From Betaproteobacteria bacterium (GTDB lineage: Bacteria; Pseudomonadota; Gammaproteobacteria; Burkholderiales; Casimicrobiaceae), in the NCBI GenBank assembly GCA_018971195.1, contig JAGXBK010000008.1, positions 1-39,857 on the forward strand: a DNA stretch of 39,857 nucleotides, written 5' to 3'. The first letter of the stretch is position 1, and each line of letters begins with the position of its first letter. Below are positions 26,030 to 35,949 of this stretch, piece after piece. The position numbers were made by a program, and so were the translations under genes. The notes beneath the pieces are model-generated. The model saw only the letters and a list, made by a program, of their open reading frames with translations, did not search any database and was not told where the DNA came from.

Positions 26030-26082
26030 GCCAGGGTGTTCGCCGGGATTCCGCCGCGGACACGGGCCCCAAGGAGCCATGC

Positions 26083-27864
26083 ATGAAGGATCTGATCTCG
26101 AACCAGCTCGTCAGGTATCTCGAAGCGCGTGGCATCGAGCACGTCTTCGGCCTCTGCGGGCACACCAACATCGCGGTGCTGGCGGCGCTTTCGAAGAGCA
26201 GGAAGATCAAGTTCATCAACACCCGGCACGAGCAGATTGCCGCGCACGCAGCCGACGGCTATGCACGCGCCAGGAAGGAGACCGCGGTGGTGCTGTCGCA
26301 CCTCGGACCGGGCCTCACGAACGCCGCGACGGGTGTTGCCAACGCCGCACTCGACTCGGTGCCGATGGTCGTCATCGCCGGCGACGTTCCCAGCCATTAC
26401 TTCGGCAAGCACCCCCACCAGGAGGTGAACATGCACGCGGACGGCGCGCAGTACGAGATCTACCGGCCGTTCGTCAAGCGAGCCTGGCGCGTGGATTCCC
26501 CGCATCTGTTTCCCGAGATCATCGAAAAGGCGTTCGCTCTCGCCGAAAGCGGGCGCCCCGGCCCGGTGCTGGTCGATGTTCCGATGGACATCTTCTCCAG
26601 CGAAGTCGAGGTCAGGCTCTTTGATCGACTGCGGCTCAACACGAAGAAATTGGCCAGGCCCTCGCTCGACGAGGACACCGCCACCGAGATCGTCAAGAGG
26701 CTCGCTGCGGCCGGGAAGCCCGTCCTCTACGTTGGTGGCGGCATCATGCTCGCCGACGCGACCGCGGAGTTGCGCGAGTTCGTCGACCATCTGCAGATTC
26801 CCGTGGCGCACACCATCATGGGCAAGGGGGCGCTGCCGGACGACCATCCCCTCATGCTCGGGATGACCGGCTTCTGGGGCACCCAATTCATCAACGAGCA
26901 GTGCCGCGGCGCGGACTGGATCCTCGGCCTGGGCACGCGCTTTTCCGAAGCGGACTGCAGCTCCTGGGAGCCTGAATTCACCTTCAGCTTCCCGCCGACG
27001 AAGCTGATTCATATCGACATCGACCCGGCGGAGATCGGCCGCAACTATCCGGTGGAGATCGGTGCGGTCGCGGACATCAGGCAAGCGCTGAAGGTCCTGA
27101 ATCGGGTCGCCCGCAAGCTCGTGCCCGCGGGCGTCAAGCGCCCGGCACTGGCGGAGCGGATCGCGACGGCGCGCACGGCATTCATTGCCGGAAACCGCGT
27201 TCATGCAACCAGCGATGCGTATCCGATGCGTCCCGAGCGGATCCTCGCCGATGTGCGCGAAGCGCTTCCACGAGACGCACTCATCACGACCGACGTTGGC
27301 TGGAACAAGAACGGCGTCGGCCAGCAGTTCCCGATCCTCGAGCCGGGCACGATCTTCACGCCGGGCGGTTACGCGACGATGGGCTTCGGTGCGCCGGCGG
27401 CACTGGGGGCCAAGATTGCGCGCCCGGACCGCGTCGTCGTCGCACTGGTCGGCGACGGCGGCTTCGGCCAGAACCCGGCAATGCTCGCAACCGCGGCCGA
27501 GCAGAACGTCGCCGTCGTGTGGGTGATCATGAACAACGGCGCGTACGGCACGATCGCGGGCCTGGAAAAGGCGCACTACGACACGACTTTCGGAACCGTC
27601 TTCGAAAGGGATGGCAAGCCGTACTCTGTGGACTACGCTGCAATCGCGAAAGCGTACGGCATCGACGGCGTGAAGATCGGCGCGGCCGCCGAGTTCAAGC
27701 CGGCGCTCGCGAAGGCGATCAAGGCGGCAAAGCCGTTCGTCATCGACGTCATGATGCAGAACGAGCCGGTACCGACGGCGGGCCACTGGAACATCATGGA
27801 CATCTACTCGCCGGGCAAGAAGGTGCACCACGTCAGTGTCGGGGCCACTGCCCACGCCGATTGA
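26083..27864 (+). CDS. Thiamine-diphosphate-dependent enzyme (acetolactate-synthase-like)
   Basis: A 593-aa ThDP enzyme of the acetolactate synthase/benzoylformate decarboxylase superfamily. Its three domains are: an N-terminal Pyr domain with the catalytic glutamate E50 (NTRHEQIAAHAADGYAR), a central domain, and a C-terminal PP domain with the ThDP/Mg motif GDGGF (457-461) ending in NN (484-485). E50 rules out a glyoxylate carboligase, which has Val there. No second small subunit gene is present, so a true biosynthetic acetolactate synthase is unlikely. Possible roles are a 2-oxo-acid decarboxylase, a lyase, or a ring-opening hydrolase like IolD. The ATG at 26083 has AAGGAG 6 nt upstream. 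Confidence 0.82.
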   Translation: MKDLISNQLVRYLEARGIEHVFGLCGHTNIAVLAALSKSRKIKFINTRHEQIAAHAADGYARARKETAVVLSHLGPGLTNAATGVANAALDSVPMVVIAGDVPSHYFGKHPHQEVNMHADGAQYEIYRPFVKRAWRVDSPHLFPEIIEKAFALAESGRPGPVLVDVPMDIFSSEVEVRLFDRLRLNTKKLARPSLDEDTATEIVKRLAAAGKPVLYVGGGIMLADATAELREFVDHLQIPVAHTIMGKGALPDDHPLMLGMTGFWGTQFINEQCRGADWILGLGTRFSEADCSSWEPEFTFSFPPTKLIHIDIDPAEIGRNYPVEIGAVADIRQALKVLNRVARKLVPAGVKRPALAERIATARTAFIAGNRVHATSDAYPMRPERILADVREALPRDALITTDVGWNKNGVGQQFPILEPGTIFTPGGYATMGFGAPAALGAKIARPDRVVVALVGDGGFGQNPAMLATAAEQNVAVVWVIMNNGAYGTIAGLEKAHYDTTFGTVFERDGKPYSVDYAAIAKAYGIDGVKIGAAAEFKPALAKAIKAAKPFVIDVMMQNEPVPTAGHWNIMDIYSPGKKVHHVSVGATAHAD

Positions 27865-27904
27865 TCGAGCGTCTATCGCAAGCCGGATGGGAGAGGCGAC
27901 CACC

Positions 27905-28777
27905 ATGAAGCATGAATATTCGCTGGCGCACCTGACGGTGCTCTCGCTGACGCCGCCGCAACTGGTCGACGTCGCCGCGCGAACGGGATACGACTACGTG
28001 GGTGTGCGGATAACGCGCGTTACACCGAACGAAGTCCTGTATGACCTTGCACGGGATCGCGCGATGATGAAGGAGACGAAGGCGAGGCTCGACGACACCG
28101 GGATCGGTGTGCACGACGTCGAGCTCTTCCGCATGGATCCATCGCTCGATGCCGAGAGTTTCCTGCCGCAACTCGAGGCGACCGCGGAGCTAGGCTCGCG
28201 CAACATCATTGCCCAGTTGCCGGATCCCGATCGCGGGCGCGCTACCGAGCGCTTCGCCCGGATCTGCGATCTCGCGAGGCCGCTCGGAATATTCGTGAGC
28301 CTGGAGTTTCCGCATTGGACCGAAACCGGTAACCTTCGCGAGGCGGCCCGCGTTGTGCGCGCGGTCAATCGGTCGAACGCAGGGATTCTCGTCGACATGC
28401 TCCATTTCGGCCGTTCCGACTCGAGTCTCGACGAGCTTGCCAGGCTCCCGCGCGAGTGGTTTCGCTTCGCGCACGTCTGCGACGCTGCGAAGGAGGTGCC
28501 CCCGACGATGGCCGGCATCATCCGAACGGCGCGCGACGAGCGACAGTTTCCGGGCGAGGGCGGGATCGAAGTGTGCGAGATTCTGGCACGGCTGCCCCAG
28601 GACATCCCGTATGCGCTCGAGATTCCGAGGAATGCGCTGACGCGGGCCGTCGGCGCGGAGGAAGTCGCCCGCCTTGCTCTTGTCGCCGCAAAAAGTTATC
28701 TCGACGGGCCCGGCGTCCGTAGCGCCAGCGCGAGCGTCGCAAGACCCGGGACGCCTGCCGCGGTGCCCGGACGGTAG
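27905..28777 (+). CDS. Sugar-phosphate isomerase/epimerase-type TIM-barrel protein
   Basis: A 290-aa xylose-isomerase-like TIM barrel. The family's four metal ligands can be placed at E134 (SLEFPHW), D164 (ILVDMLHF), H190 (FRFAHVCD) and E239 (YALEIPRN). This metal site is thus intact, unlike that of the QuiC-like barrel at 20556. Relatives include hydroxypyruvate isomerase, IolE-type keto-inositol dehydratase and 3-dehydroshikimate dehydratases. I cannot decide between them. The ATG at 27905 has GGGAGAGG upstream; the longer in-frame start at 27836 lies inside the ThDP gene. The last 20 or so residues are Ala/Pro-rich and probably disordered. Confidence 0.8.
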   Translation: MKHEYSLAHLTVLSLTPPQLVDVAARTGYDYVGVRITRVTPNEVLYDLARDRAMMKETKARLDDTGIGVHDVELFRMDPSLDAESFLPQLEATAELGSRNIIAQLPDPDRGRATERFARICDLARPLGIFVSLEFPHWTETGNLREAARVVRAVNRSNAGILVDMLHFGRSDSSLDELARLPREWFRFAHVCDAAKEVPPTMAGIIRTARDERQFPGEGGIEVCEILARLPQDIPYALEIPRNALTRAVGAEEVARLALVAAKSYLDGPGVRSASASVARPGTPAAVPGR

Positions 28778-28833
28778 CGCAAAGGAGGCGTAGCCGCGGC
28801 ATTCCGATCATCGAAGAAGCAACGGAATCCCTT

Positions 28834-29613
28834 ATGAAGTCATCCAAGGTCGTCGATATTCGCGGGCGTGTGCTCGGCGGCGAGACACCGCTCATTTGCA
28901 CGCCGCTCGTCGGCAGGACGCGCGAGCGCGTCCTTGCCGAAGCTGCGGCTGTCGTCGCGAAGAAGCCCGAGGTCATCGAATGGCGGGTCGACTACTTCGA
29001 ATCGATCGGCGATGCGAAGGTCGTGCTCGAAACGGCGCGGCTGTTGCGCGCCGTCGTCGGCGACATGCCGATCATTTTCACGCGCCGGTCGATCAAGGAG
29101 GGCGGCGAGCCGATTGCCCTCGACGACGAAGGCGTAGTTCGGCTCTACGCCGAGGTGAGTGCAAGCGGTCTCGTCGACTTTCTGGATTTCGAGATGGGAA
29201 ACGACGCCGAACATCTGCGGCGCGTTCGCGAGAACGCGCGCGAGCGCGGGACGCGGCTCATCCTCTCGTACCACAACTTCGGCTATACACCCGGACGGGA
29301 ATTCCTCGAGCAGCGGTTTCTCGACGCCGAGCGCCTGGGCGCAGATGTCGCCAAGGTCGCCGTGATGCCTCGCGTCCGGATGGACGTGCTGACTCTTCTC
29401 GTTGCGACGGCGCAAGCCGAAGCCAAGGCGCGCATCCCGCTCATCAGCATGTCGATGGGGCCGCTGGGATCCGTGACCCGCATGATCGGTGGCGTTTTCG
29501 GCTCGTCGCTGAGCTTCGCGGTCGGTGAATCCAGTTCAGCGCCAGGACAGATACCGATTGCCGATCTGCATGCGGTCTACGCCGTGATTCGCCGTGCGCG
29601 TGGAATGACCTGA
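28834..29613 (+). CDS. aroD: Type I 3-dehydroquinate dehydratase
   Basis: Class I Schiff-base dehydroquinase, 259 aa, converting 3-dehydroquinate to 3-dehydroshikimate. All the hallmark residues are present: E49 (VIEWRVDYFE), H147 (LSYHNF), the Schiff-base lysine K174 (AKVAVMP), R216 (VTRMIGG) and the SAPGQI loop (235-240). In many betaproteobacteria biosynthesis uses the unrelated type II enzyme (AroQ) and type I copies sit in catabolic clusters; here the context is clearly catabolic. The ATG at 28834 lacks a close Shine-Dalgarno site. An AAAGGAGG sequence lies about 46 nt upstream without a start codon at proper spacing. Confidence 0.93.
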   Translation: MKSSKVVDIRGRVLGGETPLICTPLVGRTRERVLAEAAAVVAKKPEVIEWRVDYFESIGDAKVVLETARLLRAVVGDMPIIFTRRSIKEGGEPIALDDEGVVRLYAEVSASGLVDFLDFEMGNDAEHLRRVRENARERGTRLILSYHNFGYTPGREFLEQRFLDAERLGADVAKVAVMPRVRMDVLTLLVATAQAEAKARIPLISMSMGPLGSVTRMIGGVFGSSLSFAVGESSSAPGQIPIADLHAVYAVIRRARGMT

Positions 29614-29669
29614 GGTCGCGCGTTCCGGATCGCGCGCTGCAGCTTGAACCGGAACGAACTGGAGGCCGC

Positions 29670-30557
29670 ATGAATGACACGACGCAGACTGACTTGCCGC
29701 TACCACTGCAACGGTACCTCGAGGCCTGGAACAGCCACGACGGCCCCGGCATCGCGTCGACCTTCGCCCCCGGCGGCTTCTACTCGGATCCTGCATCATC
29801 CGGGCGGCTGACCGGCGCTGCGATCGCACGCCATGCGGAAGCTCTGTGGCAGTCGTTCCCTGACCTTCATTTTTCCGTCGACGGACCGGTCGTCGCAGAC
29901 ACGAAGACAGCCTACATGCCGTGGAAAATGAATGGCACCAACACGGGCTCGTTCCATGGGTTGCCGCCAACCGGCAAGACAGTGGCGCTCGCAGGCGTGG
30001 ACCTCGTTCGACTGTCTTTCGAAGGAATCGAGTCTGTGACCGGCTTCTTCGACTCCCGCGAGCTGCCTGCACAGCTCGGCTTGCAAGTGATCGTGCAACC
30101 CCACATGATCGGCCCGTTTTCACTTGGAACCAGTACGCGCGTGGTCTCCGGGCGCGGTGGGAGCCCCGGAGCATTCACGGTGACGTCCCTCGAGGGTCGC
30201 ACGCCGGCGGAAACCGAGGAAATCGGCAAGCTTGGCCGCGAAACACTCATGGAAATGATTGGAATGGACGGCTTCATCGCGGCCACCGTCGTGACTTGTG
30301 GCAACCGGCAGATGACTTTCTCGGCCTGGGAGCGCCAGGATGATGTTGCGCGGATGCGAAACTCGGAAAGTCACGCTGACGCAGTCGGGCGCTTCTATGG
30401 CAAGGACCTGGCGCGGGGCGGCGTCATAGGCTCCTTTGAAACGACACATGTCATGGCGATGGAGCGTTGCAGAAAATGCGGAAAGATGGTGAACATCGAG
30501 CGCAGCAACGGCCGCTGCAGCTGTGGCCAGGAAGTTGCGCCGGCAAGTTACTGGTGA
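29670..30557 (+). CDS. SnoaL-like protein with a C-terminal zinc ribbon, function unknown
   Basis: A 295-aa protein of three parts. Residues about 8-130 look like a SnoaL/NTF2-like fold (YLEAWNSHDGPGIASTFAPGGFYSDP, FPDLHFSVDG, GLPPTGKTV). Residues about 165-260 may be a ferredoxin-like (ABM-type) domain. The C-terminus carries CRKCG and CSCG, a compact four-cysteine zinc ribbon. SnoaL folds can bind small molecules or act as cyclases or isomerases. I know no described family with this combination. It is the last gene on the + strand of the catabolic block, 56 nt after aroD, with GGAGG 5 nt before the ATG. Confidence 0.7.
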   Translation: MNDTTQTDLPLPLQRYLEAWNSHDGPGIASTFAPGGFYSDPASSGRLTGAAIARHAEALWQSFPDLHFSVDGPVVADTKTAYMPWKMNGTNTGSFHGLPPTGKTVALAGVDLVRLSFEGIESVTGFFDSRELPAQLGLQVIVQPHMIGPFSLGTSTRVVSGRGGSPGAFTVTSLEGRTPAETEEIGKLGRETLMEMIGMDGFIAATVVTCGNRQMTFSAWERQDDVARMRNSESHADAVGRFYGKDLARGGVIGSFETTHVMAMERCRKCGKMVNIERSNGRCSCGQEVAPASYW

Positions 30558-30579
30558 CCAGGTGCCGCCGCCCGGCCCG

Positions 30580-31395
30580 TCAGCGGCCGCGCGCTGCGGC
30601 CGCGAGCAGATAATCGACCATCAGCGCAGACACCCCTTCGAACATGCCGGCCCCCATCTGCGTACCGCAGCCGATGCGGCGTGCCGCGTCGATCAGCGGT
30701 GTCACCGCCGGTCGGGTGATGATGTCCGCGACAAACATCGCCCGCTCGAGCCTCGCGGCCTCCACCGGGAACGGATCGCCCGCGCGCATCCCCGCGGGGG
30801 TGGCGTTGACGATCAGCGTGAAGCCCGCGGGATCGGCCGAGCCTGCGGCGACCTTCCCGGGATAGCGATCACCGAGCCGCCGAAGCAGCGCATCGCGGCG
30901 TGCGGCGTCGCCGTCGTGGATCGCGAGTAGCGCAACGCCAGCCTCGAGCAGCGCAAGCCCGATGGCCGAGCCTGCGCCGCCCGCACCCGCCAGCAGCGCC
31001 CGCTGCCCTTCGGGGCGGCAGCCGGCAGCACGCAGGCCGGCGACGAATCCTTCTCCGTCGAGCTGGTCGCCATGCCAGCTTCCGTCCGGATTGCGGCGCA
31101 ACGTGTTGACCGCCCCGAGGAAGTGCGCGCGCACCGTCGCCGTCGCGCATTGCCGGTAGACCGCGAACTTGTGCGGCACGGTGACGATGATGCCGTCGAA
31201 GTTCTTCGCGAGGCTCACGCCGCGGATGAACGCGTCGACGTCCGCGGGTGCGACGTGGATCGGCACGACGACGGCGTTGCGGCCTCTCGCATTGAGGGCG
31301 CGCGTGACGCCGGCGGGCGATGCCACCTGCGCGATCGGATCCCCGATGATCGCGATGACGCGCGTTTCGCCATTCAGTTTCGAGTAGTCGTTCAT
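30580..31395 (-). CDS. Shikimate/quinate dehydrogenase-like protein (AroE family)
   Basis: A 271-aa NAD(P)-dependent AroE-family dehydrogenase. The catalytic pair K76 (TVPHKF) and D113 (LDGEGF), and N97 (GAVNT), match K65, D102 and N86 of E. coli AroE, and the nucleotide loop is GAGGAGSAI. Of the two serines that grip the shikimate carboxylate (HSKSP), only the second is kept: the motif reads QVASP, with Val24 for the first. It is therefore likely a paralogue acting on quinate or a related compound rather than the biosynthetic enzyme. The ATG at 31395 was chosen over a TTG one codon earlier. It converges on the SnoaL gene with a 22-nt gap. Confidence 0.85.
   Translation of the reverse strand: MNDYSKLNGETRVIAIIGDPIAQVASPAGVTRALNARGRNAVVVPIHVAPADVDAFIRGVSLAKNFDGIIVTVPHKFAVYRQCATATVRAHFLGAVNTLRRNPDGSWHGDQLDGEGFVAGLRAAGCRPEGQRALLAGAGGAGSAIGLALLEAGVALLAIHDGDAARRDALLRRLGDRYPGKVAAGSADPAGFTLIVNATPAGMRAGDPFPVEAARLERAMFVADIITRPAVTPLIDAARRIGCGTQMGAGMFEGVSALMVDYLLAAAARGR
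30583..30603. terminator. Hairpin at the junction of convergent genes
   Basis: GCGGCCGC-GCGCT-GCGGCCGC forms an 8-bp stem with a 5-nt loop, within the last codons of the AroE-like gene and just after the SnoaL gene. No T-run follows on either strand, so termination is only possible. Confidence 0.3.
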
Positions 31396-31474
31396 CAATG
31401 CAGGTCGTTGGTCGAGGGCATCTGCGCGCGGATCGGCCCGCGCTTCGACGGCGTGCTGCCCGCCTGCCGGGCGC

Positions 31475-32848
31475 CTACCGGCCTGCGACCTGCAGCTCGA
31501 CGCGCTCGAGATACTCGGGGACCGTGCAGCGCCATTTCAGAGACTCCCCGATGTGCAGGCGCATCGCATCGGCGGCAACCGGCTCGCCGTGGGTGACGAA
31601 GGTCATCGCAGGCGCCTTGGGAATGCCGCGCATCCAGTCGACCAGCTCCGCGGAGTCGGCATGCGCAGACAGCGAATCGAGCATCGCGATCTCCGCGCGC
31701 ACCGGCACGTACTCGCCGAATATCTTGATCTCCTTCGCGCCGTCGACCATCGCCCGTCCCCGGGTGCCCGCCGCCTGGTAGCCCGAGAACAGGACGGTGT
31801 TCCGCGCGTCGGACGCGAGCGCGCGCAGGTGATGCAGGACCCGGCCGCCCGTCGCCATCCCGCTCGCCGCGATGATGACGCGCGGCCACGAGCCTTCGTT
31901 GAGAGCCTTGGACTCCTCGACGCTGTTCACGAACTTCGCCGCGTTGCACATTGCCTGCGTCTGCTCGCGCGTCAACCGGAGCTCGCTGCGGTACTGCTGG
32001 TACAACCCGGTGACGTCGGTGGCCATCGGGCTGTTCAGATAGACGGGGAGGTTCCCGGCAATCCGGCCGTCGGCCTTGAGCCTGTGCACGAGATACAGCA
32101 GCGCCTGCGCGCGCCCGACGGCAAACGACGGCACCACGACGGTGCCCCCGCGCGCGACCGTGCGGCGGATCACGTCGGCAAGCTCCTCGCCGGCGTCGGC
32201 AGCCGCGTGGCGCCGGTCGCCATACGTCGACTCGACGACCAGCCAGTCGACCGCGGGCGGGGCCGCGGGGGCCCGCATGACCAGATCGTGCCGTCGCCCG
32301 ACGTCGCCGCTGAACAGCACGCTGCGTCCTTCGGCGGTGACAACCGCCATCGCCGCGCCCAGGATATGGCCGGCGGGGAGCAGCCTTGCACAGACGCCCT
32401 GTGCCGGCTCGAAATCGTGCTCGAACGGCACCGATACGAGCTGCCGCAGCGCCTGGTCGGCGTCCTCGCGCGTGTACAGCGGGAGTGCAGGCCGGTGCTT
32501 CGAGTAGCCGTGCCGGTTCGCGTGCTCGGCCTGCTCTTCCTGCAGCCAAGCGCTGTCGGGGAGCAGAATCTCGCACAGCGCCTGCGTGGCCGGGGTGCAG
32601 TGGATCCTGCCCCTGAAGCCGCTCTTGACGAGCAGCGGCAGGCGGCCGCTGTGATCGAGATGGGCGTGCGTCAGCACCACCGCATCGATCGACGCCGGAT
32701 CGACGGCAAACGGCGCCCAGTTCCGCAGGCGCAGCTGCTTAAGTCCCTGGAACAGGCCGCAGTCGACGAGCACGCGCTTGCCGGCCGCCTGCAGCAGGTA
32801 CATGGAGCCGGTGACGGTGCCGGTCGCACCGAAGAATCCGATCTGCAT
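31475..32848 (-). CDS. MBL-fold/beta-CASP RNA-processing exonuclease-like protein
   Basis: A 457-aa metallo-beta-lactamase-fold protein with a beta-CASP insertion, like CPSF/RNase J-type nucleases. Zinc motif 2 is LTHAHLDHSGRLP, the GHILGAA and FSGDVGR segments follow, and the beta-CASP motifs VVPSFAVGRAQ, ASGMATGGR, LSAHADSAEL and FVTHGEP are present. Predicted action is cytoplasmic RNA cleavage. The ATG at 32848 (MQIGFFGATGTVTGS) is where the fold begins; the longer reading frame to 32932 crosses the FNR-type palindrome and was rejected. Proteins of this type often sit in low-oxygen or universal-stress gene sets. It is divergent from the cytochrome c gene. Confidence 0.88.
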   Translation of the reverse strand: MQIGFFGATGTVTGSMYLLQAAGKRVLVDCGLFQGLKQLRLRNWAPFAVDPASIDAVVLTHAHLDHSGRLPLLVKSGFRGRIHCTPATQALCEILLPDSAWLQEEQAEHANRHGYSKHRPALPLYTREDADQALRQLVSVPFEHDFEPAQGVCARLLPAGHILGAAMAVVTAEGRSVLFSGDVGRRHDLVMRAPAAPPAVDWLVVESTYGDRRHAAADAGEELADVIRRTVARGGTVVVPSFAVGRAQALLYLVHRLKADGRIAGNLPVYLNSPMATDVTGLYQQYRSELRLTREQTQAMCNAAKFVNSVEESKALNEGSWPRVIIAASGMATGGRVLHHLRALASDARNTVLFSGYQAAGTRGRAMVDGAKEIKIFGEYVPVRAEIAMLDSLSAHADSAELVDWMRGIPKAPAMTFVTHGEPVAADAMRLHIGESLKWRCTVPEYLERVELQVAGR

Positions 32849-32869
32849 TGCCTGGTCCCGATTTGCGCG

Positions 32870-32910
32870 TTGACCCACGTCAAGCCGCCCCTGCATGCCC
32901 GACGTATGAT
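32870..32910 (+). promoter_or_regulatory. FNR/CRP-type class II promoter of the cytochrome c/ATPase/Usp set
   Basis: A perfect palindrome TTGAC-CCAC-GTCAA spans 32870-32883. TATGAT at 32905-32910 follows after exactly 21 nt, the same spacing as at 15028-15068. The ATG at 32917 is only 6 nt after the -10 box, with no Shine-Dalgarno site. The palindrome is also 22 nt upstream of the divergent MBL gene and could affect it. Confidence 0.8.
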
Positions 32911-32916
32911 TTGACG

Positions 32917-33297
32917 ATGGACAGGGAATCATCGCACTTCGCGCGTAGCGTCGCGGCTAATCGCAGGTATGCGATCGGACTCTCGTGGGCAGGCATGGCG
33001 TTGCTTGCAGGTCTGGTCGGCACCGACCCGGCGCATGCGCACGACGAGCGTGCCGTCGCGCTGTTGCACCAGTATAGATGCTACGTATGCCACGCCAACA
33101 ACGAGCCCAAGGCCGGGCCGGCCTATGCCGACGTCGCGACCTACTACAAGGGCAAGGCAGGCGCCCAGTCGCGCGTGGCAGCGGTGATCAGGAGCGGCGC
33201 GCACGGTGCAGGGCCCTGGCACATGCCGCCACACCCGGAAGTCTCCAAGGCCGATGCGAGAACGATGGCGCGCTACATCCTGTCGCTGCGGCGCTAG
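32917..33297 (+). CDS. Small secreted c-type cytochrome
   Basis: A 126-aa protein with an N-terminal signal (twin Arg at residues 16-17, then a hydrophobic core ending PAHAHD) and one haem c site, CYVCH. WHMPPHPEV further on can supply the distal methionine. It is expected in the periplasm as a low-mass electron carrier. Its place behind an FNR-type promoter near nitrate and nitric oxide genes suggests a role in microaerobic or anaerobic electron flow. The ATG at 32917 lies 6 nt after the -10 box; an internal ATG at 32995 would cut the signal peptide too short. It probably leads an operon with the ATPase and Usp genes. Confidence 0.83.
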   Translation: MDRESSHFARSVAANRRYAIGLSWAGMALLAGLVGTDPAHAHDERAVALLHQYRCYVCHANNEPKAGPAYADVATYYKGKAGAQSRVAAVIRSGAHGAGPWHMPPHPEVSKADARTMARYILSLRR

Positions 33298-33307
33298 GCT
33301 GCGGCGC

Positions 33308-33351
33308 ATGACGGCGCTCTGCCGCGGACGCCGCCCAGGCGCGGTGCGCGC

Positions 33352-33355
<4 letters not shown>
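33308..33355 (+). CDS. Possible 15-codon leader ORF overlapping the ATPase start
   Basis: A short frame from ATG 33308 ends in TGA at 33353-33355, overlapping the ATPase GTG at 33352 (GTGA). The ATPase start has a poor ribosome site, so coupling through this frame could explain its translation. The peptide is Arg/Ala-rich and has no known similarity; it may be chance. Confidence 0.25.
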
Positions 33356-35943
<2,588 letters not shown>

Positions 35944-35949
35944 AGAAGA

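Noticed and set aside
23672-27864. Sulfoacetaldehyde degradation (SauS-like plus Xsc-like)
   Set aside because: The ThDP protein does not carry the N-terminal segment I associate with Xsc, and there is no phosphotransacetylase, sulfite exporter or sulfonate transporter.
26083-28777. Glyoxylate carboligase plus hydroxypyruvate isomerase pair
   Set aside because: The ThDP enzyme keeps the catalytic Glu (E50), whereas glyoxylate carboligase has Val there; no tartronate semialdehyde reductase or glycerate kinase is nearby.
28781-28788. AAAGGAGG as ribosome site of an unannotated gene before aroD
   Set aside because: No start codon with an open frame follows at proper spacing; the next frames stop quickly.
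28802-28827. ATTCCG...CGGAAT inverted repeat before aroD
   Set aside because: Arms of 6 bp with a 16-nt loop are weak and could be chance.
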